Shown piece by piece: positions 1 to 12,400 of a stretch of DNA of 64,000 bases (position 1 is the stretch's first letter; each line of letters begins with the position of its first letter). Under the pieces are notes generated by a model, which did no database searches, had not been told where the DNA came from, and was given only the letters and a program-made list of their open reading frames with translations. The stretch comes from Bostrychus sinensis (lineage: Eukaryota > Chordata > Actinopteri > Gobiiformes > Eleotridae). Made by a program: the position numbers and the translations under genes. Where the stretch lies: contig CM036246.1 of the NCBI GenBank assembly GCA_020698575.1, positions 2,385,001-2,449,000 of the forward strand, written 5' to 3'.

Positions 1-139
1 TTCCATTTGCACAACAGCAGTGAAACTGATGTCAATCAGTGTTGCTTCCTCAGTGGACAGTTTGATTTTACAGAAGTGTGATTGACTTGGAGTTACATTG
101 TGTTGTTTAAGTGTTCCCTTTATTTTTTTGAGCAGTGTA
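1..139 (+). mobile_element. 3' end of a Tc1-like DNA transposon
   Basis: The first 139 bases match the familiar 3' tail of a fish Tc1-like element. The outward inverted-repeat end reads CCCTTTATTTTTTTGAGCAG followed by TGTA, then a TA where a Tc1 target duplication would lie. The body of the element is outside the window. The internal piece ATTTGCAC near position 5 also occurs at the truncated end of the transposase fragment near 34629, so both are probably the same family. Confidence 0.8.
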
Positions 140-167
140 TATATCCCTCTGAAAAAAACTGAGTATA

Positions 168-190
168 AAAATTAGTAGTAGTAGTCGTAG

Positions 191-222
<32 letters not shown>

Positions 223-250
223 GCAGCATCAGTAGCATTAGTGGTAGTAG
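168..250. repeat. Compound trinucleotide microsatellite (TAG)n / (TTG)n
   Basis: A run of TAG triplets passes into about a dozen TTG triplets and ends in degenerate TAG units. Apparent threonine-rich ORFs on the - strand are translations of the repeat and are not genes. Confidence 0.9.
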
Positions 251-299
251 CTGTAGGTGCTACTGAGGGGGATATATCTGACTCAAGAGTGTTAGAAAA

Positions 300-640
300 A
301 CTCATTTTGAGAAAACTACCCTTTCAGGTGTAAATCTATAGACACAGGTGACAAAATGCAATGAAACACCTTCATGTGTAGACTGGACATTTTCTTTATT
401 TCAGTGCCAAGCCACATGTTAAGGAGCAAACTGGCCTAGAACCTCAACATTAAAAAAATAGTGTTCTACCTTCTATGTTTCGCTTCAAGACTGAGTAACT
501 AAATTCCACAGTTTGTCCTTCCAAATACCAACTGAGAACTTAGAGCTACCTTTGCTTCACTGCAGTTGACCCTGAATCATGATTCATGGACAACATCTTT
601 AGTCATCTCAGTGGGTGGGCTTAGTAGAGCTGTGAGACCA
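300..640. other. Intergenic, nothing recognised
   Basis: No exon, RNA gene or repeat could be supported in this stretch on either strand. Confidence 0.5.
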
Positions 641-2137
641 GACGTGCTTAATTTGTAAATCAAACGATGCCGGAACAAAAATTGTGCTTTGACACCGGAG
701 TCCACAAGGCCAACACTGATACCAGAACGTACACACAACACAATGCTTAGGCGCACAAAATACCAAGCAGCTGCTCATTTATACTCAATTTTAAATTATA
801 TTTTAACATATTTGTTAACATTATTACACTTTATAATGTTTCACTTCAGTGTAATGTGTCAGTGTTTGTTTGATTTCTCAGCTGATCCAGAAATCAGCTG
901 CTACGCATAATTACTGCGCTTTTGTAGACTCGCTCTGTCATAGATCTACTGTGTGTGGCCACCAGTCTGAAGCAAGAACAGACTCATGCAGCTGTGGTCT
1001 GTAGAAACAAAGTCTAGACTAGGAAAGGGAGCACACAGCAGCAGTAAGCTCTCAGCCTCTGTCTCTCCTTTTGATTTTGCTTCTTTTTAGTGACTGCTGT
1101 GGAGCGAGCAGTTTTCTCTCCGTAATGGCGTTTCATGGCTCCAGGCTCTGTGACCCTCAGCGCATTAGCTCGAGCTTACAGATGCATCTGAACAAACAAA
1201 AAAAAACTAACTGGTGTGGATCTATGTCCCGTGTGCACAGGGGATATAATGGAGGAATAAAAAGCGCACATCAAAGGCGCGTGGCATAAGGTTTCTCTGC
1301 GTAACTATGGCTATGTAACAGTGACACTGGCGTTTAACTGGCCCCGGGTCTCATCCTGTGACGCACGATCAGCGCATTAGCTCTAGCTTTTATATGCATT
1401 TGAGTAAAATAACAAACTGATGTGGCACTGCCAGGTCCCGTGCACTCTTGGGCGCAGTGGGGAAATAACGCAGATAATCCAAAGCGTATCAAGTAGGTCC
1501 CCTCCGTGTAACCAAAGTCAGGACAAACCTCAACAGATTTACTGTCTTCTGGCTGTAAGCAAACACATCACCTTTGACTTAAAGAGCTGCAGTCAGCTGT
1601 AGCTCCACTCGCGTTTGTAAAACACACAGACTTCTATGGCTCAGTGCAGCTCTGTGCAGCTCTGTGCAGCTCTGTGCAGCTCTGTGCAGCTCTGTGCAGC
1701 TCTGTGGATGCAGCAGGGGTTGGGCGGGGTCAGAGGACATGTCAAGGTACTCACAGTGCGTACTGCTGTACACATGCAGACACCACTGGTGTTAACAGTG
1801 GTGAATAGATGTTTCAGTTTGACATGAAGGTCTTTTCCACCTGATTCCCTGTACGCTCTATAGACACGAATTACAGCGGGGACAGTCTGTGTTGAAGCGC
1901 TCACACAGAAATGAAGCATGGCTTTTATGTTTAAAACATATGCATTTCTGTGTAATTACACCTCCAACCTTCAACACAGGTTTAGGAGGTCAAAAGAGTC
2001 AAATGTAGTCAACTCTTTGTTCTGAGTTGTGTCTGAGTTACCGGATCCAAGCAAACAGTTGCCGGATCAGACCTCGTCAAAATAAAGGAGTTTCCGGATC
2101 CTGTTCCGGCGAGATCCGGCTCAAATTAAGCCCTGCG
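641..2137. mobile_element. Degenerate hAT-like composite repeat
   Basis: The right end carries a cluster of CCGGATC-type motifs (2041-2135) and finishes in CTCAAATTAAGCCCTG. The left end near 641 carries a loosely complementary GTGCTTAATTTG and a GCCGGAAC. I infer an old hAT-like element; no target duplication was found. The middle (about 1455-1780) is a dispersed repeat also seen at 50288-50600 on the same strand. Confidence 0.4.
1644..1705. repeat. 10-bp tandem repeat (GCAGCTCTGT)n
   Basis: About six perfect copies of GCAGCTCTGT in tandem. The related copy near 50450 has only one or two units (TACAGCTCTGTGCGCTCTG), so the array expanded after the two repeat copies separated. Confidence 0.9.
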
Positions 2138-2157
2138 TGTGAGTGAAACAAAATACT

Positions 2158-2240
2158 ATACTCCGGATGTGTTTTTGAGGTGGGAACAACATTATAACAT
2201 GGTTAAAAGCTCAACAAATGAATTCATTATGAATGAACTG
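2158..2240 (-). repeat. Fragment of the TAAAGGTCCC dispersed element
   Basis: Contains ATTATAACATGGTTAAAAGC, the reverse complement of the conserved start of the elements at 8874 and 12883. It is a short truncated copy. Confidence 0.55.
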
Positions 2241-2299
2241 GTTTCACCTGGGTAACTGAGACTTAGTATGTAATCATGCCATCTGGTCTGAAAACGTAT

Positions 2300-4290
2300 T
2301 ATTCCAACTCTATGGGCAGCAGTGTTTATCTGTAAAACAATTAGTATTGATATGTATCTCTAAAACCAGCAGGACCTGTATGTATGAAATAAATTAATAT
2401 TTTTAATCAATTTTGTTATTGTCGTGTTTGGATGTGAGTATAGAACTTCCAATATATCTTGTCATCATCTAACAACCTGACAATGACAAGAGGCGAACAA
2501 TAACAGAAGGAGCAGAGAGCAGTCCCGTTAGCCTAAAGTTCCAGGTCAGGTTTTGTACGGGAGGTGGAGAAATGTGCGGGTCACCTTTTTCAAAATGAAG
2601 CTCACATCTTTAGTTTTCCTTTCAGCAAGGCAAATGTGTTAATGAAATATGTTAATCACTCTGTTACTATAGTCCAGTGGTTTCTGTATAATGTTTGATT
2701 GAAAGTGCAATGCGTTCAAGCAAGTTTGCCCTAAAAACTTTGGAGAAATGATTTAATCCTCTTCTGTGTTTGAAAACACCGCTCTTCTCTGGGTGTAACA
2801 ATGATTTAAGTTGATTTCAGCGTCTTAGAAAAATCCTTCAAACTCCGTGCTGCGGTAGATTAGCAATAATAAATAACTTTGATCACTATAGTTTGTTATT
2901 ACCACCACTATCACTCAAAAGTAAAGACTAAATTTAGATCTCTGGGCTAAAAAATTTTAGCCCCTCATGCTGTAGATAGGACCGGGGCGGGACTCTCTCC
3001 TGTCAGTCACCACACTAACGTAATGTGTCGTGTGGTTCTTGGGCTAATTAAAAATATCCCTTTTTCCATCCTTTTTGCTGCAGTATTGGTTTATTTTAAA
3101 ACAAAAAACAATAGCAAGCATGTAGCCAATACAAGATTAGAATCTCATATAAGACACATAAGATTATTAAAAATGATATATTAATGTACTGTAAAAACTA
3201 AGTACGTTTTGTCTTTGAAAATGACAGGGAGGGCCCTGATGGGCAGACTTGTCATTATGTGTTTCACATTAGCAGATGGCACAGAAATGCTAAGATCACT
3301 GTACTCCCAAGTTGTATGAGTGTGCTACTTTTCCCTAGTACACAAATGTATAGTTTATATCTCTATGTTGGCGGCAGTTCATTTTAGCTTTGTGTAGAGT
3401 TCAGTACAATTCCAGTAGATCACAGTGTCACCTACATGTTTGTATATGCAGAACAATAGAATATCACGTAGGTTGCTAACGCTTTGGTTGGCTGCTTGTA
3501 GCCATCACCATCTTTTATCCAGTATTTGTTATATTGTGTGGCCCTTTTGACCATTCAAAGCGAAGAGACATACTCATTTTCAAGGTAATGCCATAGAAAT
3601 ATACTGTAAGTAGCTTGTGCTTTAAAAGGTACATTAATTATGATTTTTATTTTATTTTTATTTTTTTTATTTATTCATATGGGACAGCGTGTATTAATGA
3701 ACAGCAGCTAGTGCCGTAAATACACCAGATTATAGCTCAGAGCTAATTTCCATCCGTAGTCCCCACTCACTCACTCACATTCATACTCACAATATTTGAA
3801 TATTGAATATTGAATACGCATTTACCATTAATGTTTAATGGCCCTAAATACACTTACGGCTTTTAAAAAGGCAGTGTATTGTATTTAGAAGTGAATGGGG
3901 AGCTTCTCTCAGCAGAATCGTTCAGGTCTTTATGTCATTTCAGTTAATTATGACCCTGCGTGTGAAAAATTAAAGCTGGTTTGTGGCTTCATTATCAGCT
4001 AATGGATTTGAATGGCTTTGTGCTGTGTGTGCATTAGAGTGTTTCTCAGAAGAACTGATTTGTTGACTCTACATTGAGCGTCCATTTCTCCGCTGTCAGT
4101 GCACTCACTTGAATTTCCATACACTCTTCTGTAAAGATGTGCTGCAGTATAAGAGTGGCGGGAGTATTCATTTTCAAAAGCTGGAGACATGAGCAGCAGT
4201 TACAGGTTATATTCTGTTCAGGTTTTGTATACACTACAGAAATGTCCAGCACAGTTCTCAAGTGAAATTTAGGCCCCTAAATAATATTTC
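2300..4290. other. AT-rich intergenic sequence
   Basis: No exon or named repeat is supported. There are short AT-rich tracts (about 3636-3675) and a small ACTC-type microsatellite near 3765-3780. Confidence 0.5.
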
Positions 4291-4680
4291 AGTAACACTT
4301 CATTTTAAGGTCCACCTATTAGCGATTAACTAGGTTGCCACAGACCAGTATTTATCATACTAGTTAGTGCTTAAATAGCTCTTAATCGATCATTGTAAAG
4401 CACGGAAGTAAGGAAGTTGTTGGACGTAAATGATATCTTAATAAGCTTTTTGTGGTACTATCATTAAGATCATAATTTATGTCCAACAACTTCCTTACTT
4501 TATGAGCAATAACTATGAGTTTATTAAGGTGAAAATGTAAGTTAGTTGCTAATTAGTTGTAGAATATGGTCACACCGATTAATAAGTACTTTATTATTAC
4601 CAATTAAGAGATAATCAACCACTAACTAGCTTGCTAATTAGCACGTAGTTAATGGTTAGGTGGACCTTAAAATAATATGT
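4291..4680. mobile_element. Palindromic MITE
   Basis: The terminal inverted repeats read ATTTTAAGGTCCACCTA on the left (about 4302) and its complement TAGGTGGACCTTAAAAT on the right (about 4656-4672). The interior holds a second inverted repeat, at about 4406-4442 and 4463-4500, built on AAGTAAGGAAGTTGTTGGAC. No coding capacity is seen and the target duplication is unclear. Confidence 0.65.
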
Positions 4681-4789
4681 CAAATTTAGTACTCCCCTTT
4701 TTCCAAATCCTAAATGGGGAAGGTAAAGATGTGCTCCAAATACTGTATAGACCTGGACTTGGGGACCTTAGTTCAGTGGTAAATGCTTT

Positions 4790-5040
4790 ATCTGTAGAGC
4801 CACAAAGCCCAATGTTAAAGGGACTATAGCAAAATGTTGTTTCCTCATGAGAAACATGGAGTGGTGTTCTGTTTCATTCACATCTGTGTAAGTAATCCTG
4901 CATTCTCTGGCCCTGAGTTTCTGAGGCACTAGAATGCTCAGTTCCACAAACATGCGCCCCTCCCACGAAGCTCCGCTCACTCCAGGAAGCACTGACCAAT
5001 CAACAGGCCCTCTACACACAGACATTTTTACTTTTGGAGT
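4790..5040. repeat. Diverged dispersed repeat fragment
   Basis: Shares phrases such as GTTTCATTCACA and AAGTAATCCTG with the elements at 8874 and 12883, but with different flanking words. Probably a distant member of that family; it immediately precedes the 16-bp minisatellite. Confidence 0.4.
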
Positions 5041-5063
5041 AAAATGGCATCATACAAAATGTT

Positions 5064-6682
5064 CATAGAGCTGTGGGAACATGGGGCCTTGGGAACATGG
5101 AGCTGTGGGAACATAGAGCTGTGGGAATATAGAGCTGTGTGAACATAGGGCTGTGGGAACATAGAGCTCTGGGAATATAGAGCTGTGGGAACATAGAGCT
5201 CTGGGAATATAGAGCTGTGTGAACATAGAGCTGTGGGAACATAGAGCTGTGGGAACATAGAGCTGTGGGAATATAGAGCTGTGTGAACATAGGGCTGTGG
5301 GAATATAGAGCTGTGGGAACATAGGGCTGTGGGAACATAGAGCTGTGGGAACATAGAGCTGTGGGAACATAGAGCTGTGGGAATATAGAGCTGTGGGAAT
5401 ATAGAGCTGTGGGAACATAGGGCTGTGGGAACATAGAGCTGTGGGAACATAGGGCTGTGTGAACATAGGGCTGTGGGAATATAGAGCTGTGTGAACATAG
5501 GGCTGTGGGAATATAGAGCTGTGTGAACATAGGGCTGTGGGAATATAGAGCTGTGTGAACATAGAGCTGTGTGAACATAGAGCTGTGGGAATATAGAGCT
5601 GTGTGAACATAGGGCTGTGGGAACATAGAGCTGTGGGAACATAGGGCTGTGGGAACATAGAGCTGTGGGAACATAGAGCTGTGTGAACATAGGGCTGTGG
5701 GAATATAGAGCTGTGTGAACATAGGGCTGTGGGAATATAGAGCTGTGTGAACATAGGGCTGTGGGAACATAGAGCTGTGGGAACATAGAGCTGTGTGAAC
5801 ATAGGGCTGTGGGAATATAGAGCTGTGTGAACATAGGGCTGTGGGAATATAGAGCTGTGTGAACATAGAGCTGTGGGAACATAGAGCTGTGGGAACATAG
5901 AGCTGTGTGAACATAGGGCTGTGGGAACATAGAGCTGTGGGAACATAGAGCTGTGGGAATATAGAGCTGTGTGAACATAGGGCTGTGGGAATATAGAGCT
6001 GTGTGAACATAGGGCTGTGGGAACATAGAGCTGTGGGAACATAGAGCTGTGGGAACATAGAGCTGTGTGAACATAGGGCTGTGGGAATATAGAGCTGTGT
6101 GAACATAGAGCTGTGTGAACATAGGGCTGTGGGAATATAGAGCTGTGTGAACATAGGGCTGTGGGAATATAGAGCTGTGTGAACATAGAGCTGTGTGAAC
6201 ATAGAGCTGTGGGAATATAGAGCTGTGTGAACATAGGGCTGTGGGAACATAGAGCTGTGGGAACATAGGGCTGTGGGAACATAGAGCTGTGGGAACATAG
6301 AGCTGTGTGAACATAGGGCTGTGGGAATATAGAGCTGTGTGAACATAGGGCTGTGGGAACATAGAGCTCTGGGAATATAGGGCTGTGGGAACATAGAGCT
6401 GTGTGAACATAGGGCTGTGGGAATATAGAGCTGTGTGAACATAGAGCTGTGGGAACATAGAGCTGTGGGAACATAGAGCTGTGTGAACATAGGGCTGTGG
6501 GAACATAGAGCTGTGGGAACATAGAGCTGTGGGAATATAGAGCTGTGGGAACATAGAGCTGTGGGAACATAGAGCTCTGGGAATATAGGGCTGTGAGAAC
6601 ATAAGGTTGAGGGAACATAGGGCTCTGGTAACATTGAGCTTTGGAAACAGGGCTGTGGGAACATAGGGCAGTGGGAACATAG
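5064..6682. repeat. 16-bp minisatellite, about 100 copies
   Basis: The unit is GTGGGAACATAGAGCT with regular variants at three places: GTGGGAA or GTGTGAA, ACAT or ATAT, and AGAGCT or AGGGCT. Many units are paired into 32-bp dimers (GTGTGAACATAGGGCT followed by GTGGGAATATAGAGCT), and longer blocks recur. Because 16 is not a multiple of 3, the array is open in all three - strand frames, giving spurious ORFs of more than 500 residues. It sits in an intron, ending about 107 bp before the exon at 6789, and shows no sign of being coding. Confidence 0.95.
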
Positions 6683-6788
6683 ACACACTCCCATTTGATT
6701 GCGTTTTACAGATTTTGTTGTATGATCAGTTGCAGAAATAGTACAGAAAAGTGCCATAGTAATGTATTTGTATATTTTTGTCTTTCAG

Positions 6789-7332
6789 TCCCCTGTCGTC
6801 CTTTGACTCATTTCCTCGGCTGGACCCTCCTCCCCCGTCTGGTAAGAAGCGCCTCCCCCGCGCTCTGAAAACCACTCAGGACATGATGATATCCTCCGAC
6901 CCGGTGGTCTCGTCTCCGGACCCTTCGGACTCCTCCTCCTTCCCTCCAACACCTGAGAAAACACCTCTGATCACTAACCCGGACCCCCCGAGAACCAATG
7001 CACAAGAAGAAGCAGAGCCAAAGCAGGAACCAGGAAGTACCAACACCAAAACAGACGACGCGGAGGTTAGTGACAAACAGCTGGGTTTGGAGGAGGTGGA
7101 TGAGGCCAGTACGTTTGTAGAGACAGCGCTGGAGCTGTCTATCCCAGACCTTATTAACAAGGACCCCCCCGATGTTTGGCAAAGAGGAGGGCCGGACCCA
7201 TCCCCCGCCTCGACCCTGTGCCGTCTGAGCTCCAGTGAGGACGTCCCACTGGAGAACGGCACCCCCTGTGGTAAAGTCAACGGTGACGATGGAGAGGCAC
7301 AAACCAGTCCAGATCTGCTTTCCTTTGAGTGA
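6789..7332 (+). CDS. Terminal coding exon of an unidentified gene
   Basis: I do not recognise this protein. The exon follows a good 3' splice site (pyrimidine-rich TTTTTGTCTTTCAG) and its first base completes a codon from an upstream exon outside or hidden in the window. It then reads 180 residues to a TGA. The sequence is poor in hydrophobic residues and rich in Pro, Ser, Asp and Glu. It starts PLSSFDSFPRLDPPPPSGKK, continues through an acidic middle (LGLEEVDEASTFVETALELS) and ends SPDLLSFE. This resembles the disordered C-terminal tail of a signalling or trafficking protein. No transmembrane segment or known domain is visible. That it is coding is supported by the long open frame, splice signal and coding-like composition. 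The upstream intron holds the 16-bp minisatellite. Other exons were not found in the first 5 kb, so that intron is probably longer than 6.7 kb. Confidence 0.75.
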
Positions 7333-8195
7333 TGGGACAGAAGGAAGGAATACTGCAGGACTGTGCACCTAATATTCTGCCAAAAAAAGGAAAAGATTTG
7401 TGCCAAAAAATTTTGACTTTGTGGCGGAAGTAAAAAATAGTTACACTAAGAGTCACTAATCCCTTTTTTTTTGCCCATGTAAGATCAGATTATATTTGCG
7501 GATAAAGCCATTATAAATGTTTTAAAATTACCACTTTTTTTTATGTAGATTACTACTTTGTCCCATTTATGCTCAACCAGTGACCTCTTTTTTTTTAATC
7601 CATGTTTTGTTCAAGGTCTACAGACAAAAACACAGCAACTTTTTGCGTCACATTTTTTGATATTTTGGCACTCTTCTTATTCCCCGAAGAACCCAAAATA
7701 ACCACTAGATCTAAAGGGACAGATGAGAATATGCAAAAATATTTTTCATTTTTATATACAAACATCCTTGACCAAAGAGAAAAGGGATGTTTTTTTGTTT
7801 GTTTGTTTTTTTGTTTTTAGATCTAAAGTTAGTGGAAAAATTTCTTCAGATGGAGTTTGATTATTTTGTAATGATTACTTTTTAAAAAAATAATATAGCT
7901 TCTGTATTTTTTTTTCTAATCTGCTTTAGCAAATGTGATCTATGAATGAATGTAATTTTAATGAAATATCCCTTTAAATTGTCTAAAGAAGGTGAATTGG
8001 TAGCATTTTGTATCTTAAGACAAACCTTTTAAGTGGAACTATGCAACTTTTTAACCTAAATTAACCTTTTTTAGCACTATGGCAGATCAAAAAAGAATAG
8101 CCTTGTGAGATTGGGAGCACCGGTCTCTGAAGTCTTGGGTGTTTCATGAAAGCGAGACATCCAGGTTAGCCTTTACAACAAGCCAGCTTTAATTC
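7333..8195 (+). other. Probable 3' UTR and downstream AT-rich sequence
   Basis: Sequence after the stop codon at 7330-7332 is AT-rich with many T and A runs. The extent of the 3' UTR is inferred; I could not fix a polyadenylation site. Confidence 0.4.
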
Positions 8196-8198
8196 TTA

Positions 8199-8635
8199 TG
8201 CTGCATTCACACTGAGCACATATGAGGCGTCTGGTGTCTGATTTATGTTAAATCATTGTCGTTAAGACGTCCTGCGGTGCGAATCGAGTGTTGACGCACA
8301 AATGGAGGAACGCAAATTGAGCGTTGACGCGTCTGAAACACAAATTGAGCGTCTATGCCCATATCGCTGGAGTTGAAAAATCTGAACTTCAGCAAATAAT
8401 CCTGGCACGTTAACCAATCAGGATCCTGCTCCTGAAGAGACGTGGCAGGACGTAGGAAGCGGAGATCCATCAAAACAATCACTGAAGACTTATCAAGGCT
8501 TCAGTGAGAAACCGGAGCTACAAGCTACAGCCTACAGCAGCTCTACTGCTTTTATAAAGACAGCAGTCAAAAAGATAACAACATACAAAGGGGTGCAGAT
8601 TTGACGCATGATTTGTGTTTGGTGTAAACGCAGCA
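8199..8635. mobile_element. PIF/Harbinger-like MITE with TTA duplication
   Basis: The ends are TGCTGCATTCACAC and GTGTAAACGCAGCA, an imperfect inverted repeat, flanked on both sides by TTA (8196-8198 and 8636-8638). The 437-bp interior has no transposase. A 3-bp TTA/TWA duplication is typical of PIF/Harbinger elements. Confidence 0.75.
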
Positions 8636-8873
8636 TTAGATGTTCATCATGGCACAGCAGCTAAAAGACAGTACATGTGAGAGGTCACACAGGGGTCAAC
8701 CAGAATTGTGAGTTTTTACCATTGTGCTTTACTTTAAAATGTAGGGGGAGCTCTGTAGAGAAAAATATGACCAAAAGAGTGTAGAAACAAAGTTGCATAT
8801 TTCTGTTTTCATTACTTGAAGGTATAGATTTGGTGTTTTTGATGGCACCTGGTGGCAAATATTTAGAGCATGC

Positions 8874-9423
8874 TAAAGGTCCCATATTCTGCTAAATGGA
8901 CTTTTGGAACTTTTAACCATGTTATAATATTGTTTCCACCTCAAAAACAGACCTGGAGCAGTATTTTGTTTCATTCACACGTCTGAGTAATCCTGTATGC
9001 TGAGGCAGTCCCCTTCTCAAGAGCTGTAAAAGCTCGGTCTCACCATTTTCTGTCATGAAACCAGGAAGTTCTCCTGTGCATTTCTAAAACCCATACACCA
9101 TAACCCAACTCATTCTGATCATTTCAGTGCTTAAATTGTTGTCACTATGAAGCAGACAGCTCATTTATCTATCTGTTAGTGTCATGTTGCTAATAGCCAA
9201 GCTAAATAGCCATTTTATGCTCTGTCCATTTCCCACCATTGGGCAACAGACACCTAATCCAAACATTCTCTGCAAAGTCACAGTATTAGCTCCCCAACAG
9301 AAGAGGTTTTCCACAAATACATTATTTTAGCTTATAAAACTTGAAATACTAATGCAAAAGAGTCTAACACTATTTTAAAAAGACCAACAACAACAACAAA
9401 AAAACTGAATATGGGACCTTTAA
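8874..9423 (+). mobile_element. Dispersed element with TAAAGGTCCCATAT ends, copy 1
   Basis: The ends are inverted: TAAAGGTCCCATAT on the left and ATATGGGACCTTTAA on the right. The interior (CTCAAAAACAGACCTGGAG, GAGTAATCCTGTATGCTGAG) recurs at 12883-13432 and, in pieces, at 2158, 15290 and 37100. No coding capacity. Confidence 0.7.
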
Positions 9424-12400
9424 CATCTACAGTAGATCTGTATATAATCATATCAAATTGATTTTTTCTCTAGTCATAAAGGGGAGGAAGCTGGTTCTAG
9501 CTAATTAAAAAAAAAAAAACAACAAGGCACTATGAGTATGAGGTCTGCTGTTGTCTATGAACAAACCTAATGGAAAAGTGATTGTAATTTCACTTTTAGA
9601 CTAAATAATATAGTCCATAAATGTCTAAGCCACAATTTAGTGTCATTAACTTAATTATTACCATCACAGTGGCATTAAAACTGGCCACAATAGTGATCCA
9701 TTAAAGGGAAGATTGTGTTTGGATGGAGGTTAATTCTACAAAAGCTGCTATTACACTAATTTATGGCACTATTTTTTGAGGTTGAATGAGTTTATTCATG
9801 TGGAGAGTGCTGGAAAAAGGAAAGTGTTGTGGAGAAAGCTGAATAATGAAAGTCAGAGTGCATTGCAGAAGGAGCAGGGAGCAGAGTGACTTCTGACCTC
9901 AGGAAATAATTGGTTTTGGAAAGAAAGAGTTCGTCAACCTCGAGTCAATTTGAAGTTTGAGTTTTGACCCTCTGAGGCTGCTGTAGTTTGAGGAAGTTCA
10001 ACCAAAGCAGAGAGGAAGAATAGTCGATGATTTTATATGAATCCTCTTTACAGGAGGGATAAAAACGATTGTAGACTTTCTGAGCATTTATATGAAAATG
10101 TCCTGATTTAATTTTCATTGGCTTGGTGCTCGTTATTATTCTTCATACTCTTCCATCTGCACTGAGAGAAAATCATATTTTTCCAGCTGATGTAGTGCCA
10201 GACAGAGGCGTGTGCAGTAGAATACAAGTGTGATGGAAAATTTAGTTGGAGAAAAGCAAACGCATGGTTGGATTTGTGGAATGTTACATTAAGAATTCTG
10301 GGCTCAAGTGTTTTAAAATGTCGCAGTCAGATGTTTTTACGGAAGGCAAAGAGCAGTGCTTAAAGTCTGGATATAGTTCCATTCAAATAATTATTGTTAT
10401 CATTTGTGTTGGTATTGATCTTAAGAAAAACATCGACTTTATAAGCTGCATTCAAACTAACTCACATATGAGGTCTATGCTGGTGTTATATTCTGTAATG
10501 AGTTGGCAAATGTTTATGGTAAAGACTTCAGACAAACAAGGGCCCACTCCCAGGGGCCCCTAAACCCCCTGGACAGAGTGCAGTTACACTGGCTGCACTG
10601 CCTGATGTTAAGTAAGCAACAGTGATGGACCAAAGAAATGATAAGTAAAGATCAACTAATGGTTTCAGCCTAAAAAAAGTATTAACTAATGTTGTAAATA
10701 GAGTATTTTTATTAAGAAAAGGTGAAATATCCCATGTCAGCTCAACAGTGACAGAGCATACATCTGTACATTCTGCCTAGGCACAGGAAATGGAGAAGTT
10801 TTGAAATGACCCGATCCGAAGGCAAGGGACACACTAGAGCATTTTAAAATCTTGATCTGTTTTAAAACTGCGAGAGACAAACTGACAAAAAGACTGATTT
10901 TTAATTCTAAAATCCTCTGAAAGCACACACTAAATGATTCAGGCAGACTGCAGCACCACACGCCTCCTGATTTGGAAATGATCTCACAGAATAGATTAGA
11001 ACATGAAATCCTGTACAAACTCAAATGTGACTTCAAAAGATATTCAACATTTGGAGGAGTACAGGCATCTGCAGCTTTTTGCCATAAGCACTAGTTTGCA
11101 GAGTAACTCATAAAAGAACAAAGGGAAGGTGGCTGAAAGCCTGGCTGAGAAGATGTTATAGGAGTGGTTATACGTTTGCAGTGCGAGCCGGAGGTGAGTG
11201 GGATGTAAACATTCCCCTTGGCGAAGCCTCCTGCTCACTCTCACTGCCTGTTATCATTGCTCCAACCTGACCAGGAGCAGTAAAATAATTGTACTGACTC
11301 CACACACATGAAAACATTATGACAACTAATCAGGTGGAAAAAGCCTTTATTCAGGACACACACCCCTACCCCACACCCCCCTGAACTTAGGCATCTGACT
11401 GAAAATCAGTGAGATCAGAATAGCTTTGTGCACAGGAGATGCCCTCACATCTGAAAACAAAGTGAAGTTCAGAGCTGACCTGAAACTTCCAGCTCTGAGT
11501 TCAGTGTTAGATCAATACAAACTGTGAACTTTTTAACTATGTAAGCAGGTAAGAGCAGTGCTGCTGAGTGATTATACACAAACACACAAACATAGATTCA
11601 AAACAGTGAACCACATCTCAAAATAAAAGGTTTGATGAAGTAAAGATTAAAAGTCATGTGTGAACTGATCAACTGTATCCTAAGAACAAACCCCGAGCAG
11701 CTGAAAGATTAGTGTCCTGTACATTTTGATAGCTCTAAATCTGTCCATGTCTTTCCTGTTCGAAGGTCACATTTGACCCTGACCGACTCTTCCCCAAAAC
11801 AACACAAACCCAAATTTCCCATGATGCCAAGCGGCGGACACAGAGGCGGTTGTAGTGAAGGTTTAGGTCGTGGCCAGTGAATGACAGGAATGTGGAGAGT
11901 GAGAAAGGAGGCTTTGTCTTCTCTCATGCTGCTCCGTCTTTGACTGCAGCTAAAAACAGACGAGATAAAGGCAGGACATTTAACACCAGCGCACAAAGAC
12001 CCTCACAAAGGCAGGATTTTAAATACTTTTTTTACTATAGGGAACACTTCTGAAGTCTTCATCTGCAGCTTAGCATCAGGATGTTTTAGTAATTATTAGA
12101 CACTGCTTGCTTGTCATATTTAAGAAAAATGTAAATGTTTGAGGAAAATGATGTTATAATGGAACAGAATGTAACTGCAGGCAACTTTTCTGATTTCAGC
12201 AGATGTCCTCAGCCTCTTTAGTGTCTGCTCTGACTGGACATTTCTGGTTGTAATGTACTGTCACCTATTTAAAGAGATATTCTGTGGTTTTCTCAGTAAT
12301 GTTGTATGTGGGCAATGTTGTATATTTCACTGAAATGCTCAATAATGCAAGGGGCTTGCACCTGTTAATCAACAAATTAAGAATATTATGAAGCTCAACA

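Noticed and set aside
5064..6682. CRISPR-like array
   Set aside because: Units are contiguous with no unique spacers, and the sequence is from a eukaryote.
5028..6757. Three long overlapping - strand ORFs (over 500 residues, repeats of FPQLYVPTALCSH)
   Set aside because: They are translations of the 16-bp minisatellite in all three frames; the array lacks stops in any of them, so length is not evidence of coding.
6808..7406. - strand ORFs opposite the terminal exon
   Set aside because: They are antisense shadows of the exon; the + strand has the splice acceptor and coding-like composition.
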